A DNA stretch of 41,382 bases from Anaerolineae bacterium (GTDB lineage Bacteria; Chloroflexota; Anaerolineae; Anaerolineales; Villigracilaceae): contig JABGOQ010000028.1 of assembly GCA_018645405.1 (NCBI GenBank), forward strand, positions 1 through 41,382. Reading direction: 5' to 3'. Positions 18,276-26,227 of the stretch are shown here, one piece after another. The position numbers and the translations under genes were made by a program. How positions within the stretch are numbered: the first letter of the stretch is position 1; each line of letters starts with the position of its first letter. The notes below the pieces were generated by a model. The model worked only from the letters and a program-made list of their open reading frames with translations, was not told where the DNA came from and made no database searches.

Positions 18276-20396
18276 TTATCCTTCTTCTCTATGCCAAACC
18301 CCTCGATTTTTCACACACCATGCCTGTGAATCAAATTTCTCTTCACCTTTTTTTCGTTCTACACGCTCATATTCACCACTGGGCAACATGCGACGAGCTT
18401 TGACATTGTCTTTCAAGTGGATGTTGAGAATATCATCCCGCAAAGCTTTTTTCATTTTGTTGTCTTCTATAAAAAATAGCGTCTCTACGCGGCGATATAG
18501 GTTGCGTGGCATGAGGTCTGCGCTGCCAAGGACGATATCTTCATCTCCACCATTACGGAAATAGTAGATGCGGGTATGTTCCAGAAAACGCCCGACAATG
18601 GAAGTCACGGTGATATTCTCGCTCACACCCTCTACGCCTGGACGCAGACAGCAGATGCCGCGCGGTTGGAGGTCAACTTTTACCCCTGCTTGTGAAGCAC
18701 GATAAAGTGCTCTGATGATATGCTTATCTACTAACGCATTCAGCTTTAGGGCGATATACCCATCCCCTTCTTTTTTATGTGATTCTATTTCACGTTCAAT
18801 CAGGGCTAAAAGTTGCGTTTGCATTTTACCCGGAGCAACAAGTAGTTTTTCATATTCTTCATCGCGCGCATATCCCGTTAGAGAATTAAATAATTTAGAG
18901 AGATCGGAACCAATAACAGGGTCACAAGTGAAAAGCCCTAAATCCGTATAGATGCGTGCGGTGACATCGTTATAATTCCCTGTCCCCATATGAACATAGT
19001 GCTTTATACCCTCTTCTTCGTGGCGGACAACCATTGCAATTTTGGCGTGCGTTTTTAATCCTACAACACCATAAACAACGTGTACCCCAGCTTTTTCCAG
19101 GGCTCTTGCCCAGACGATATTATTCTCTTCATCAAAACGGGCTTTTAGCTCCACAAGTACAGCCACTTGTTTCCCGTTTTCGCTTGCTTCCATCAATGCG
19201 GCAACGATAGGAGAGTTGGGACCCACACGGTAAAGGGTTTGTTTGATAGCCAATACCTCTGGGTCTCGCGCCGCCGAGCGAATGAAGTGAACGATAGGAT
19301 CAAAGCTATCGTAGGGATGATAAAAAAGGATATTTTGGCGGCGAATAACAGAAAAAATATCTTCAGTTGTTGCTAATTGAGGAGGCAGTGCTGGCTGATA
19401 GGGCTCATCTTTTAAATCAGGGCGATTGATTTTCATTAACTCCATTACATTGGAAAAACCGATAGGACCATCTACCGCATAAACCTGATAAGGGGCGATT
19501 TCAAGATTATGTATCAATATCTCGCGCACCTGTTCAGACATATTTTCGTCAATTTCGAGGCGTACTGTTGAACCAAAGTGACGTTTTCGCACACTTTCTT
19601 CAATGGCGATCAACAGATCGGCGGCTTCGTCTTCTTCTATTTCAGGGTCGGCATCGCGCGTGATGCGAAATGGGTAGGCATCCTCCACTTCTACGCCAGG
19701 GAAGAGTATGTCCAAGTTTTCCCCAATCACTTCTTCTATCCAAACGAAATTATTAGATGTGGCTTGGACAAGTCCCAAGCTTTCGTATTCTTCGTTTGTC
19801 TCCTCCTCGCTGGGGATGCGCAAAAGCCGCGCAAAGGTGCCAGGCACTTTTATACGCGCAAAGCGTTGGCCGTGGATAGGGTCTTTAATTACTACAGCCA
19901 AATTAATACTAAGGGTGGAGATATGTGGAAAAGGATGTCTGGGATCAAAAGCCAAAGGGGTTAGGGCAGAAAAAATCTCTTTCTTGAAGTGTTTACGCAT
20001 CAATTTGCGTTGTTTGCGCTTCAAATCCTTGTAGTGCAATATCCTGATTCCTTCTTTCTCTAATTTCGGCATCAAATCTTCATGCCAGCATTTATATTGT
20101 GTGGCTAGGTCTGGCAATAAAATTTGTCGAATGGAGGCTAATTGCTCGGCGGGAGTCATCCCGTCGGCGGGTGTTTTTAGTACACCAGCGGCCAATTGCC
20201 TTCGTAAGCCGGAGACACGCACCATAAAAAATTCGTCTAAGTTATTTGCAACGATGGAGATGAATTTGACTCGTTCCAATAGGGGATGATTTTCGTCCAA
20301 TGCTTCTTCTAAAACGCGATGATTAAATTGCAACCAACTCAACTCACGGTTGACGTAGAGGCTGGGGTCTTTTAGCGAGATGGAATTTTTGCTCAT
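18276..20396 (-). CDS. ppk1: Polyphosphate kinase 1
   Basis: Makes long-chain polyphosphate from ATP, reversibly, at the membrane or in the cytosol. It is 706 residues with the four PPK1 domains: N (about 1-105), head (about 106-320), and the two phospholipase D-like C1 and C2 domains. The N-terminus YVNRELSWLQFNHRVLEEA is typical. The autophosphorylated His is H450 in GLKTHAKIA, and the second catalytic His is H607 in FLEHTRIYYF. AAAGGA lies upstream of the ATG. It is last in a minus-strand series with two PPK2 genes and a CYTH-CHAD protein, so this is a dedicated polyphosphate locus. It is 195 bases from the preceding PPK2 gene, so it may have its own promoter. Confidence 0.98.
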   Translation of the reverse strand: MSKNSISLKDPSLYVNRELSWLQFNHRVLEEALDENHPLLERVKFISIVANNLDEFFMVRVSGLRRQLAAGVLKTPADGMTPAEQLASIRQILLPDLATQYKCWHEDLMPKLEKEGIRILHYKDLKRKQRKLMRKHFKKEIFSALTPLAFDPRHPFPHISTLSINLAVVIKDPIHGQRFARIKVPGTFARLLRIPSEEETNEEYESLGLVQATSNNFVWIEEVIGENLDILFPGVEVEDAYPFRITRDADPEIEEDEAADLLIAIEESVRKRHFGSTVRLEIDENMSEQVREILIHNLEIAPYQVYAVDGPIGFSNVMELMKINRPDLKDEPYQPALPPQLATTEDIFSVIRRQNILFYHPYDSFDPIVHFIRSAARDPEVLAIKQTLYRVGPNSPIVAALMEASENGKQVAVLVELKARFDEENNIVWARALEKAGVHVVYGVVGLKTHAKIAMVVRHEEEGIKHYVHMGTGNYNDVTARIYTDLGLFTCDPVIGSDLSKLFNSLTGYARDEEYEKLLVAPGKMQTQLLALIEREIESHKKEGDGYIALKLNALVDKHIIRALYRASQAGVKVDLQPRGICCLRPGVEGVSENITVTSIVGRFLEHTRIYYFRNGGDEDIVLGSADLMPRNLYRRVETLFFIEDNKMKKALRDDILNIHLKDNVKARRMLPSGEYERVERKKGEEKFDSQAWCVKNRGVWHREEG

Positions 20397-20591
20397 TGAG
20401 GTTTCCTTTTGGAAGGGGAGACTTGAGGTCTAAGACCTAAGACTTCATCGGGATTAGGCGAGGAAGAGGTGAGATTTTAGAAGAGAATAAAGCCCACACC
20501 AAGACGATGTTATTTAAGGGCGATCAAGCTCAAAACATGCGCGACGCGGTTTTTCACCCCAAGCATTATCGAGACCTGTCAGGTCTAAAAG
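20397..20591. other. Intergenic spacer with two small palindromes
   Basis: Between ppk1 and the distal PPK2 gene. It holds AGGTCTAAGACCT (20427-20439) and AGACCTGTCAGGTCT (20572-20586). The second lies 6 bases after the PPK2 stop but lacks a T-run on the minus strand, so termination is uncertain. Similar AGACTT/AGGTCT words occur in the long inverted repeat at 34433-34502, which suggests a dispersed element family. Confidence 0.5.
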
Positions 20592-21413
20592 CTATTCCGG
20601 TTTCTTATAAATTTCAGGCACTAATTTATGCTCACTGATCGGGGGTCGGACATAATTGGTGTCTTTTTCGGGGCGAGGTTCTAGTTTTTCTAGCTTAGGA
20701 GTGAGGTCTTTATAGGTAACTAAATTTAGCATATGCGCCATCATATTTAAGTGCGCGTGTTCCTGAATTTCGGAGTTGACCATATACCAGGGGGCTTCAT
20801 CTATGTCGGTATGCGCCATCATGGAATCTTTAGCTTTGGAGTAGAGAACCCAATTTTGGCGAGCTTTTTTATCTACATCGGTAAATCGCCAACGTGTTCG
20901 GGGGTCTTTCATCCATTTTTGGAAGCGTTTTTCCTGTTCTTCTGCGCTCACAGAGAGCCAGTATTTAATGACAATAAAGCCCTCGCGCACGAGCATCCGC
21001 TCAAATTGGGGGCATTCGTTGAGAAAAAGTCTATATTGGTCTTCGGTACAAAATTCCATTACCCATTCAACGCCCGCGCGGTTATACCAGCTGCGGTTGA
21101 AGAAAACCATTTCTCCTTTGGCGGGAAAATGTTTGATATAACGCTGAAAATACCATTGCCGTTTTTCTTTGTCACTGGGCGCATCTAGGGCTACAGAGCG
21201 CACAATGCGGGGATTGAATTGTTGGGTAATTTGATTGATCATGGCCGTTTTGCCAGCTGCATCACGCCCCTCAAATAGGACGATAACTCTTAAATCCTGA
21301 TCTTTGACCCAGGATTGTAGCTTGACCATTTCTGTCTGTAATTTTTGTAGCTCTCGCTGATAGTCTTTGGGGGTAATAACGCCATCTTTCGTATATTTTA
21401 TTTCAGTAGTCAT
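20592..21413 (-). CDS. Polyphosphate kinase 2 family protein, Walker B variant
   Basis: A 273-residue PPK2-family protein. PPK2 enzymes transfer phosphate from polyphosphate to nucleoside diphosphates or monophosphates. Walker A is GRDAAGKT with K55, and the lid-region motif RSWYNRAG is present. At the Walker B position the normally invariant Asp of FDRSWYNR is Asn (FFNRSWYNR, N106; codon AAC), unlike the tandem copy upstream, which keeps Asp. This should reduce Mg-dependent catalysis, although a structural or regulatory role, or a different activity, is possible. It starts 9 bases after the upstream PPK2 stop, so the two are co-translated. Mixed oligomers with the intact copy are a reasonable idea but not shown. 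Confidence 0.93.
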   Translation of the reverse strand: MTTEIKYTKDGVITPKDYQRELQKLQTEMVKLQSWVKDQDLRVIVLFEGRDAAGKTAMINQITQQFNPRIVRSVALDAPSDKEKRQWYFQRYIKHFPAKGEMVFFNRSWYNRAGVEWVMEFCTEDQYRLFLNECPQFERMLVREGFIVIKYWLSVSAEEQEKRFQKWMKDPRTRWRFTDVDKKARQNWVLYSKAKDSMMAHTDIDEAPWYMVNSEIQEHAHLNMMAHMLNLVTYKDLTPKLEKLEPRPEKDTNYVRPPISEHKLVPEIYKKPE

Positions 21414-21422
21414 GGGTTTCTC

Positions 21423-22241
21423 CTAATTACCTTTAAATTTTGAGCCATAAGCAAGGGGGACAAAATGATAAGCCTCGGTCTCAGGACGCTGATAGTCGGT
21501 CTCTTCGCGTTCCGGGAGCGGTTCTGGCTCTGGCGTTAAATCTTGATAGGGAATCATGGAAAGCAGGTGAGAAATACAATTTAGGCGAGCATGTTTTTTT
21601 ACATTGGCCTGCACCACAAACCACGGACTTTCATTCGTGTCTGTATAGGCAAACATCGCATCTTTGGCTTTGGAATACCCTCCCCATAGCGCGCGAGATT
21701 TTAAATCCATGGGGCTGAGTTTCCAAAGTTTACGAGGGTCTTTGTGTCGGCTTTGGAAGCGTATTTCTTGTGTTTCTTCGCTAATTTCAAACCAATACTT
21801 AATTAAAATAATCCCATCTCGTACCAGCATACGTTCAAAATTAGGCACTTCATTCAAAAAATGTCGATATTCTTTTTCTTTACAAAATCCCATCACCCAC
21901 TCAACACCCGCGCGGTTGTACCAACTGCGGTCAAAAAGCACCATTTCGCCCTCGGCGGGGAGATGGTCAATATAGCGTTGAAAATACCATTGGCGTTGCT
22001 CTAAATCGCTGGGTTTGTCTAAGGCTACCACGCGTACCATACGGGGGTTTAGTCGACGCATGACGCGGTGAATGGTGCCCCCTTTCCCTGCCGCGTCACG
22101 TCCTTCAAAGATGACGATAACGCGCAAGCCCTGATCCTTTATCCAGTATTGAAGTTTAACCAACTCCCCCTGGAGTTTTGCAATTTCCTCTTCATAGTAA
22201 TCATTTTCTATTTTTCCGCTTTTTTTATACTTGTGAGACAT
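21423..22241 (-). CDS. ppk2: Polyphosphate kinase 2, canonical
   Basis: A 272-residue PPK2, single-domain class by length. Walker A is GRDAAGKGG with K53, and Walker B is LFDRSWYNRAG with D104 intact. It is predicted to use polyphosphate to phosphorylate nucleotides. The frame stays open for 48 codons upstream to 22385, but the ATG at 22241 follows AAAGGAG with 6-base spacing and starts the conserved part, so it is chosen. It is the first gene of the ppk2-ppk2-ppk1 series. Upstream lie an 11-base tandem repeat, a palindrome at a possible promoter, and a strongly structured segment, so its expression is probably controlled. Confidence 0.95.
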   Translation of the reverse strand: MSHKYKKSGKIENDYYEEEIAKLQGELVKLQYWIKDQGLRVIVIFEGRDAAGKGGTIHRVMRRLNPRMVRVVALDKPSDLEQRQWYFQRYIDHLPAEGEMVLFDRSWYNRAGVEWVMGFCKEKEYRHFLNEVPNFERMLVRDGIILIKYWFEISEETQEIRFQSRHKDPRKLWKLSPMDLKSRALWGGYSKAKDAMFAYTDTNESPWFVVQANVKKHARLNCISHLLSMIPYQDLTPEPEPLPEREETDYQRPETEAYHFVPLAYGSKFKGN

Positions 22242-22254
22242 GAAAAACTCCTTT

Positions 22255-22276
22255 GGTAATTTGTGGGTAATTTGTG
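22255..22276. repeat. Tandem 11-base repeat before ppk2
   Basis: GGTAATTTGTG occurs twice head to tail without a gap, 7 bases upstream of the ppk2 Shine-Dalgarno core. An 11-base period equals one helical turn and is the spacing of phosphate-regulon (Pho box) direct repeats, but the sequence does not match a Pho box consensus. Confidence 0.75.
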
Positions 22277-22280
22277 GCGC

Positions 22281-22311
22281 GACATTTATGTCACAATAGT
22301 AGGCAGGGCAA
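22281..22311 (-). promoter_or_regulatory. Possible ppk2 promoter with palindrome
   Basis: On the minus strand TTGCCC (22311-22306) and TAAATG (22288-22283) are 17 bases apart. The -10 lies inside the palindrome GACATTTATGTC (22281-22292), which could be an operator. The match to consensus is moderate. Confidence 0.35.
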
Positions 22312-22390
22312 GAATATAGTCTCGCCTTATGAAAATTTTGTAGGATGAATAGCCGATCCGCACGTGACTTCAATTTGCGTGCCATTGATC

Positions 22391-22467
22391 AGCATCTTCT
22401 TAGCGTGGGTTTTTTCTGCTCTCGCCGAGAAGATGCTTGGTCGCGGTACCCAAGCCTAAACCACGCT
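22391..22467. other. Interleaved inverted repeats, possible structured RNA
   Basis: Two inverted repeats interlock. AGCATCTTCT (22391-22400) is complementary to AGAAGATGCT (22428-22437). AGCGTGGGTTT (22402-22412) is complementary, with one bulged base, to AAACCACGCT (22458-22467). The order is 1-2-1'-2', so the pairs form either a pseudoknot or two mutually exclusive hairpins. A third short stem, GCTTGG/CCAAGC, lies within 22435-22455. No protein frame explains it. It sits between the CYTH-CHAD gene and ppk2, both on the minus strand, and is either the 3' end of the former or in the leader of the latter. Confidence 0.6.
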
Positions 22468-22505
22468 CGTATCGTTGTTTTTCCGATTTCCGTCTTCAGA
22501 AATCC

Positions 22506-25076
22506 TTATAAAGTGATAATCACTTCAGCCATTAACTTTTTAAATTCATCACTCTGAAAATAAGCCCAAACTTCGGGGAAGGTGCGCAACTGTCGATAAA
22601 GTTCGCCTTGCCTATCTGCCAAATAAGTTGCAACCCCAGGTGCAAGAATAGGCTCTTTCGGGAGATTATTCTTTTTTTCTTTGGGCTGTCCCCATTTTCC
22701 CCATGTTAAAAAGTTACGCAAAAATTCGCTGGCAACGACAGCGTCTTGTAAATCGCCGAGATGGTCTTGGAGTTTTCTGATTTCAATAATGGCAGTTTCT
22801 GTCTGTGGAGAGAGCACCTCTTTAAAAAACTCTAGTGTATAGCGCAAACATTTACTCGCAATGCGAAGCTGGTGCAATTCTTTCAGCGAGACGTTCGGAT
22901 TTGTGACCCACTCATCATATGCCAAAACACCTGCAACCTGTTTGTAAATAATGGCTGGCACAATATGGCGAACGCGGTGAGGTTTTGCGCTACCGCTCTC
23001 AGATATGGTTGTTTCTTGCCAAAGTGCGTCTTTTTGAAGCGATTTGGCAAAATTTGCCTTGAGTTGAGTATAAATATCGCCATCCAAATATGTCATTAAT
23101 GCTTCTCTGGCAATATTACGTTCTTCTTCCCACACTATACGGAGAGGGTCTAGATCGTTTTGGCGTTCAGGTGAAAAAGTATCCAGATAGTGTTGTGTTT
23201 TTTCCCAGAAAACATCTAAATCTCGCATGTTACCTAATTTGCGGCCCGTGCGTTGCATCCCCTTATATAGCATTTTAAATTCTTTTCTATTGATATCTTC
23301 GCTAAAAACACGGAACGCGGCTCTAATTCGGCGTGTAGATACGCGCATTTTATGCAGATTTTCAATATCATCGTCTTTGCGAATGCTTTCTTCAAAATAT
23401 AAGATGCGCTGAAATTGGTAGGCGAATATCTTGCGCGCGGCTTCACCCATAGAATCGTCCGCTTTTATATTAGGAAGCGTGGGGAGTTCTCGGGGCGGGG
23501 CGTTATGTGTAGCTTTATCTTCTTCTAGCGAGGAAATATGATCAAAAGCTACTTCTTCTGCACTAAAACGTAATTTTGTCTTAAATAATAAATGCCATAA
23601 ATCGCTTTTCTTCTGGGCACGGGCGGCATCTTCTGTGGCGTTTGGTCCTGTAATTATTAGTTCTACTTTCCCGTTGTTTTCTGTGACTTGGTCAATTTTG
23701 CTGCTCTGGCTTTGAGAATAATCTAAGCCGTCTGCTAGACGAATTAAAGCAGAAAGCGTTATAGCTTCGTTCTGCGCTTTATCAGATAAATTCGCAAAAA
23801 CTTTTTTAGATTTTTTCTTCTCCAAAGTTTTATAGGTCATTTTTTTGCGATTCAGATAAGTGGTTAGCGTCACCATCAATCGCTCTTCGGAATTTAATTC
23901 TTCTGGGGGATTCTTTAAGAGAATGTCTCGCCCCTTTTTGTGGTGCCCCTTAGCGCCAGAAGCCAAACCGATATTATGTAAAAATGCGGCTTTTTTCAAT
24001 AGAGGCCGATCTTTTGGGGTTAGATTATGGAAATCGTCAAGTTTATCGAATAGCATCAAAGCATGGTCAGCAATCGTGCGAGCGTGATCGTGGTCTACCA
24101 GATAGCGTTCGAGCAATTCTTGGAGCGGTTGAGTTTTGACTTCGGGCTTTTCTTCTACCTTCTTCTTCTTTTTACGCGGCGGCTTTTTTTCAACTGGCAT
24201 TTCAGGAAGAATGACTGCCGGGGCAGGGAGAGTTTCACTTAAGATGCGTTTGGGAAAATCACCCAGTCGTTTTTTCTGAAAACCCATCAGCCATCTGCGA
24301 ATAGTCCCGATAGTTCTTTGAACGTGTTGAGCAACTTCATCTTGTGTCTTCCCTTTATCGAGCATTAATAAACCTTGCGCTCGCAAAGCATAAAGATCAT
24401 CCCCTTTGGCTATTTGCGCACAAATTGCATTTTCTTGCGGGGTTAATAATTCTCCTTCTGGAGAATCTTCATTCATGAAGCGTAACGAGCGTTCAAATTT
24501 TGACTGGCTTTCAGGCTCCAGTTCTTTTTTGTTTTGTAGGAAAGTCACAATTTCAGTTAGATCGTTTTGAGTACCTTCAGGTCGTAGCTCAACCTCCAAC
24601 TCAAAATGTCTTTGCTTTCTACTCCCCGAAACAATATGCACATTATCCAGGCTCAACTGCGCTACCTCTCTCTTTCCTTGAAGTACGCGGCGAAAAACAC
24701 GTGTTTGCTGAAAATCAAAAAGAGGAGTCAGTGGCTCTTCCCCGATCAATTGCAAGATGAGATTACGTGCCGGGCTTTTAGCCCAATTTTGTGGAATATC
24801 ATAAACCGGAAGCGAAACTTCCAATTCTTTTCGTCTATGGATAGCCCCCGTCGATTTCTCCAATCCCTTGATCGTTATCAATACATCCGTCTCAGTTTTT
24901 CTAAGACGGCAACTATAACCACTTGCTAAAACTAAGCGTTCTTTGGTGTCTAAATAAGTATCACGTACTTGCTGAATTTGATGTGCCGACAGCGCGAAGT
25001 CACCAATCTGGTCAATAGCCTGCAAACTCTGGAACTTTACTACGTCCGATAAAATGAACTTTGCTTCAATTTCCAT
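22506..25076 (-). CDS. CYTH-HTH-HD(Ppx-like)-CHAD fusion protein
   Basis: An 856-residue multi-domain protein in the polyphosphate locus. Residues 1-205 form a CYTH (triphosphate tunnel) domain: ExExK at 2-6, basic residues R57/R59, K70 and R81/R82, acidic E84/E86, D144 and E159/E161/E163, and SKF at 192-194, so the site looks complete. Residues about 228-272 (bases 24261-24395) form a helix-turn-helix very like those of IS630-type transposases (RAQ..LL.LD.G, then GTIRRWL). A Lys/Pro-rich linker follows. Residues about 318-510 resemble the C-terminal HD-like domain of exopolyphosphatase Ppx, but with LHNIG (N368) for LHDIG and N409 where RYHRK has His. Residues about 545-840 form a CHAD domain with basic helices (575-591 and 733-751). 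CYTH and CHAD domains bind polyphosphate. The ATG at 25076 is chosen over 25160 because GGAG precedes it and MEIEAKF begins the domain. Confidence 0.9.
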   Translation of the reverse strand: MEIEAKFILSDVVKFQSLQAIDQIGDFALSAHQIQQVRDTYLDTKERLVLASGYSCRLRKTETDVLITIKGLEKSTGAIHRRKELEVSLPVYDIPQNWAKSPARNLILQLIGEEPLTPLFDFQQTRVFRRVLQGKREVAQLSLDNVHIVSGSRKQRHFELEVELRPEGTQNDLTEIVTFLQNKKELEPESQSKFERSLRFMNEDSPEGELLTPQENAICAQIAKGDDLYALRAQGLLMLDKGKTQDEVAQHVQRTIGTIRRWLMGFQKKRLGDFPKRILSETLPAPAVILPEMPVEKKPPRKKKKKVEEKPEVKTQPLQELLERYLVDHDHARTIADHALMLFDKLDDFHNLTPKDRPLLKKAAFLHNIGLASGAKGHHKKGRDILLKNPPEELNSEERLMVTLTTYLNRKKMTYKTLEKKKSKKVFANLSDKAQNEAITLSALIRLADGLDYSQSQSSKIDQVTENNGKVELIITGPNATEDAARAQKKSDLWHLLFKTKLRFSAEEVAFDHISSLEEDKATHNAPPRELPTLPNIKADDSMGEAARKIFAYQFQRILYFEESIRKDDDIENLHKMRVSTRRIRAAFRVFSEDINRKEFKMLYKGMQRTGRKLGNMRDLDVFWEKTQHYLDTFSPERQNDLDPLRIVWEEERNIAREALMTYLDGDIYTQLKANFAKSLQKDALWQETTISESGSAKPHRVRHIVPAIIYKQVAGVLAYDEWVTNPNVSLKELHQLRIASKCLRYTLEFFKEVLSPQTETAIIEIRKLQDHLGDLQDAVVASEFLRNFLTWGKWGQPKEKKNNLPKEPILAPGVATYLADRQGELYRQLRTFPEVWAYFQSDEFKKLMAEVIITL

Positions 25077-25113
25077 CTGCAACTCCAACTTAGCTACCCG
25101 TATATCTCCTATT

Positions 25114-25119
25114 ATTATA
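25114..25119 (-). promoter_or_regulatory. -10 element of the CYTH-CHAD gene
   Basis: Perfect TATAAT on the minus strand, 37 bases before the ATG. No good -35 lies at 16-18 bases; TTATGC is found at 15 bases. Confidence 0.5.
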
Positions 25120-25161
25120 GCATCAAAAAAAACAGCATAACCGTTATTTGTGTATCCCAAA

Positions 25162-25193
25162 GAAAAACTCCCCTATTGTGCAGGGGAGTTTTT
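25162..25193 (-). terminator. opp operon terminator
   Basis: Arms ACTCCCCT (25167-25174) and AGGGGAGT (25182-25189) with a 7-base loop and a T-run after the stem on both strands. It closes the oppABCDF transcript and insulates the polyphosphate genes downstream. Confidence 0.92.
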
Positions 25194-25232
25194 AGATCAT
25201 TTTTTTGAGAGAAAGCCTGATGATTTAGCTTC

Positions 25233-26225
25233 TTAACTTCGTAAATGGCAGGCTATTTTATGTTCCGCATGGCTTTCTAATGCTTTAAGAGTCGGGACTT
25301 CTTTAGAGCAAATATCCTCTGCGATGGGGCAACGCGGGTGGAAGCGGCAGCCACTCGGAGGGTTGAGCGGGCTGGGTACATCTCCTTCAAGGATGACGCG
25401 CTCTCGCTTGCGGTTTGGCTTTGGGATGGGGATCGCAGACATCAATGCCTGAGTGTAGGGATGTTGAGGGTTCGCGTAGAGCTCATCTCGTGGAGAAATT
25501 TCTGCAATTTTACCGAGGTACATGACGGCTACGCGGTCAGAAATATGCTCAACGACTGCGAGATTATGCGCTACAAAGAGATAGGTAAGCCCCAACTCTT
25601 TTTGCAAGTCGCGCAAAATATTCAAAACCTGCGCCTGAATAGATACATCCAACGCAGAGACAGGCTCGTCAAGAACGATGAATTCTGGTTTTAGGGCCAG
25701 AGCACGGGCAATACCGATGCGCTGTCGTTGCCCACCGGAAAATTCGTGGGGATAGCGGTTGGCATGAAAATGTTGTAAACCAACTTTGCGCAGGTTTTGC
25801 ATCACAATTTCAGCGCGTTCTTTGGCATTTCCCATTTTATGAATTTTGACACCTTCCCCTATGGATTCTCCAATTGGCAAACGCGGGTCAAGCGAAGCAT
25901 AGGGGTCTTGAAAGACAATTTGCATTTTGCGGCGCATTTCTTTTAGCTCAGCACCTTTTAGATTAAGTATATCCTTGCCTTCAAAGGTAACTGAACCGCT
26001 GGTGTGGGGGCGTAGCTGGAGCATAGTATGCCCAACAGTTGTTTTTCCACATCCAGATTCGCCAACAAGACCGAGAGTCTCACCTTTTGCGATGGAAAAA
26101 CTAACATCATCTACTGCCTTGACTTGGGCAATTTCTTTTCGGAAAAGACCACCTTTGACTGAATAGTATTTAACAAGATTGTCTACACGGACAAGGTCAT
26201 TATTTTTTTTAATATTTTCGCTCAT
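25233..26225 (-). CDS. oppF: Peptide ABC transporter ATP-binding protein OppF
   Basis: A 330-residue ABC ATPase powering the oligopeptide/dipeptide importer, bound to the inner face of the membrane permease. Walker A is GESGCGKTT, the signature is FSGGQRQRIGIARAL, and Walker B is FIVLDEPVSALD. The C-terminal oligopeptide-transporter extension has GCRFHPRCP. The frame is open 20 codons further, but the ATG at 26225 begins 2 bases after the oppD stop and fits the family start. The ribosome-binding site is weak, so coupling to oppD is likely. It is last in the operon. Confidence 0.95.
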   Translation of the reverse strand: MSENIKKNNDLVRVDNLVKYYSVKGGLFRKEIAQVKAVDDVSFSIAKGETLGLVGESGCGKTTVGHTMLQLRPHTSGSVTFEGKDILNLKGAELKEMRRKMQIVFQDPYASLDPRLPIGESIGEGVKIHKMGNAKERAEIVMQNLRKVGLQHFHANRYPHEFSGGQRQRIGIARALALKPEFIVLDEPVSALDVSIQAQVLNILRDLQKELGLTYLFVAHNLAVVEHISDRVAVMYLGKIAEISPRDELYANPQHPYTQALMSAIPIPKPNRKRERVILEGDVPSPLNPPSGCRFHPRCPIAEDICSKEVPTLKALESHAEHKIACHLRS

Positions 26226-26227
26226 AA

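Noticed and set aside
22242-22385. Upstream 48-codon extension of the first PPK2 gene
   Set aside because: No family similarity, and the ATG at 22241 has AAAGGAG at ideal distance. The extension also runs over the tandem repeat and palindrome.
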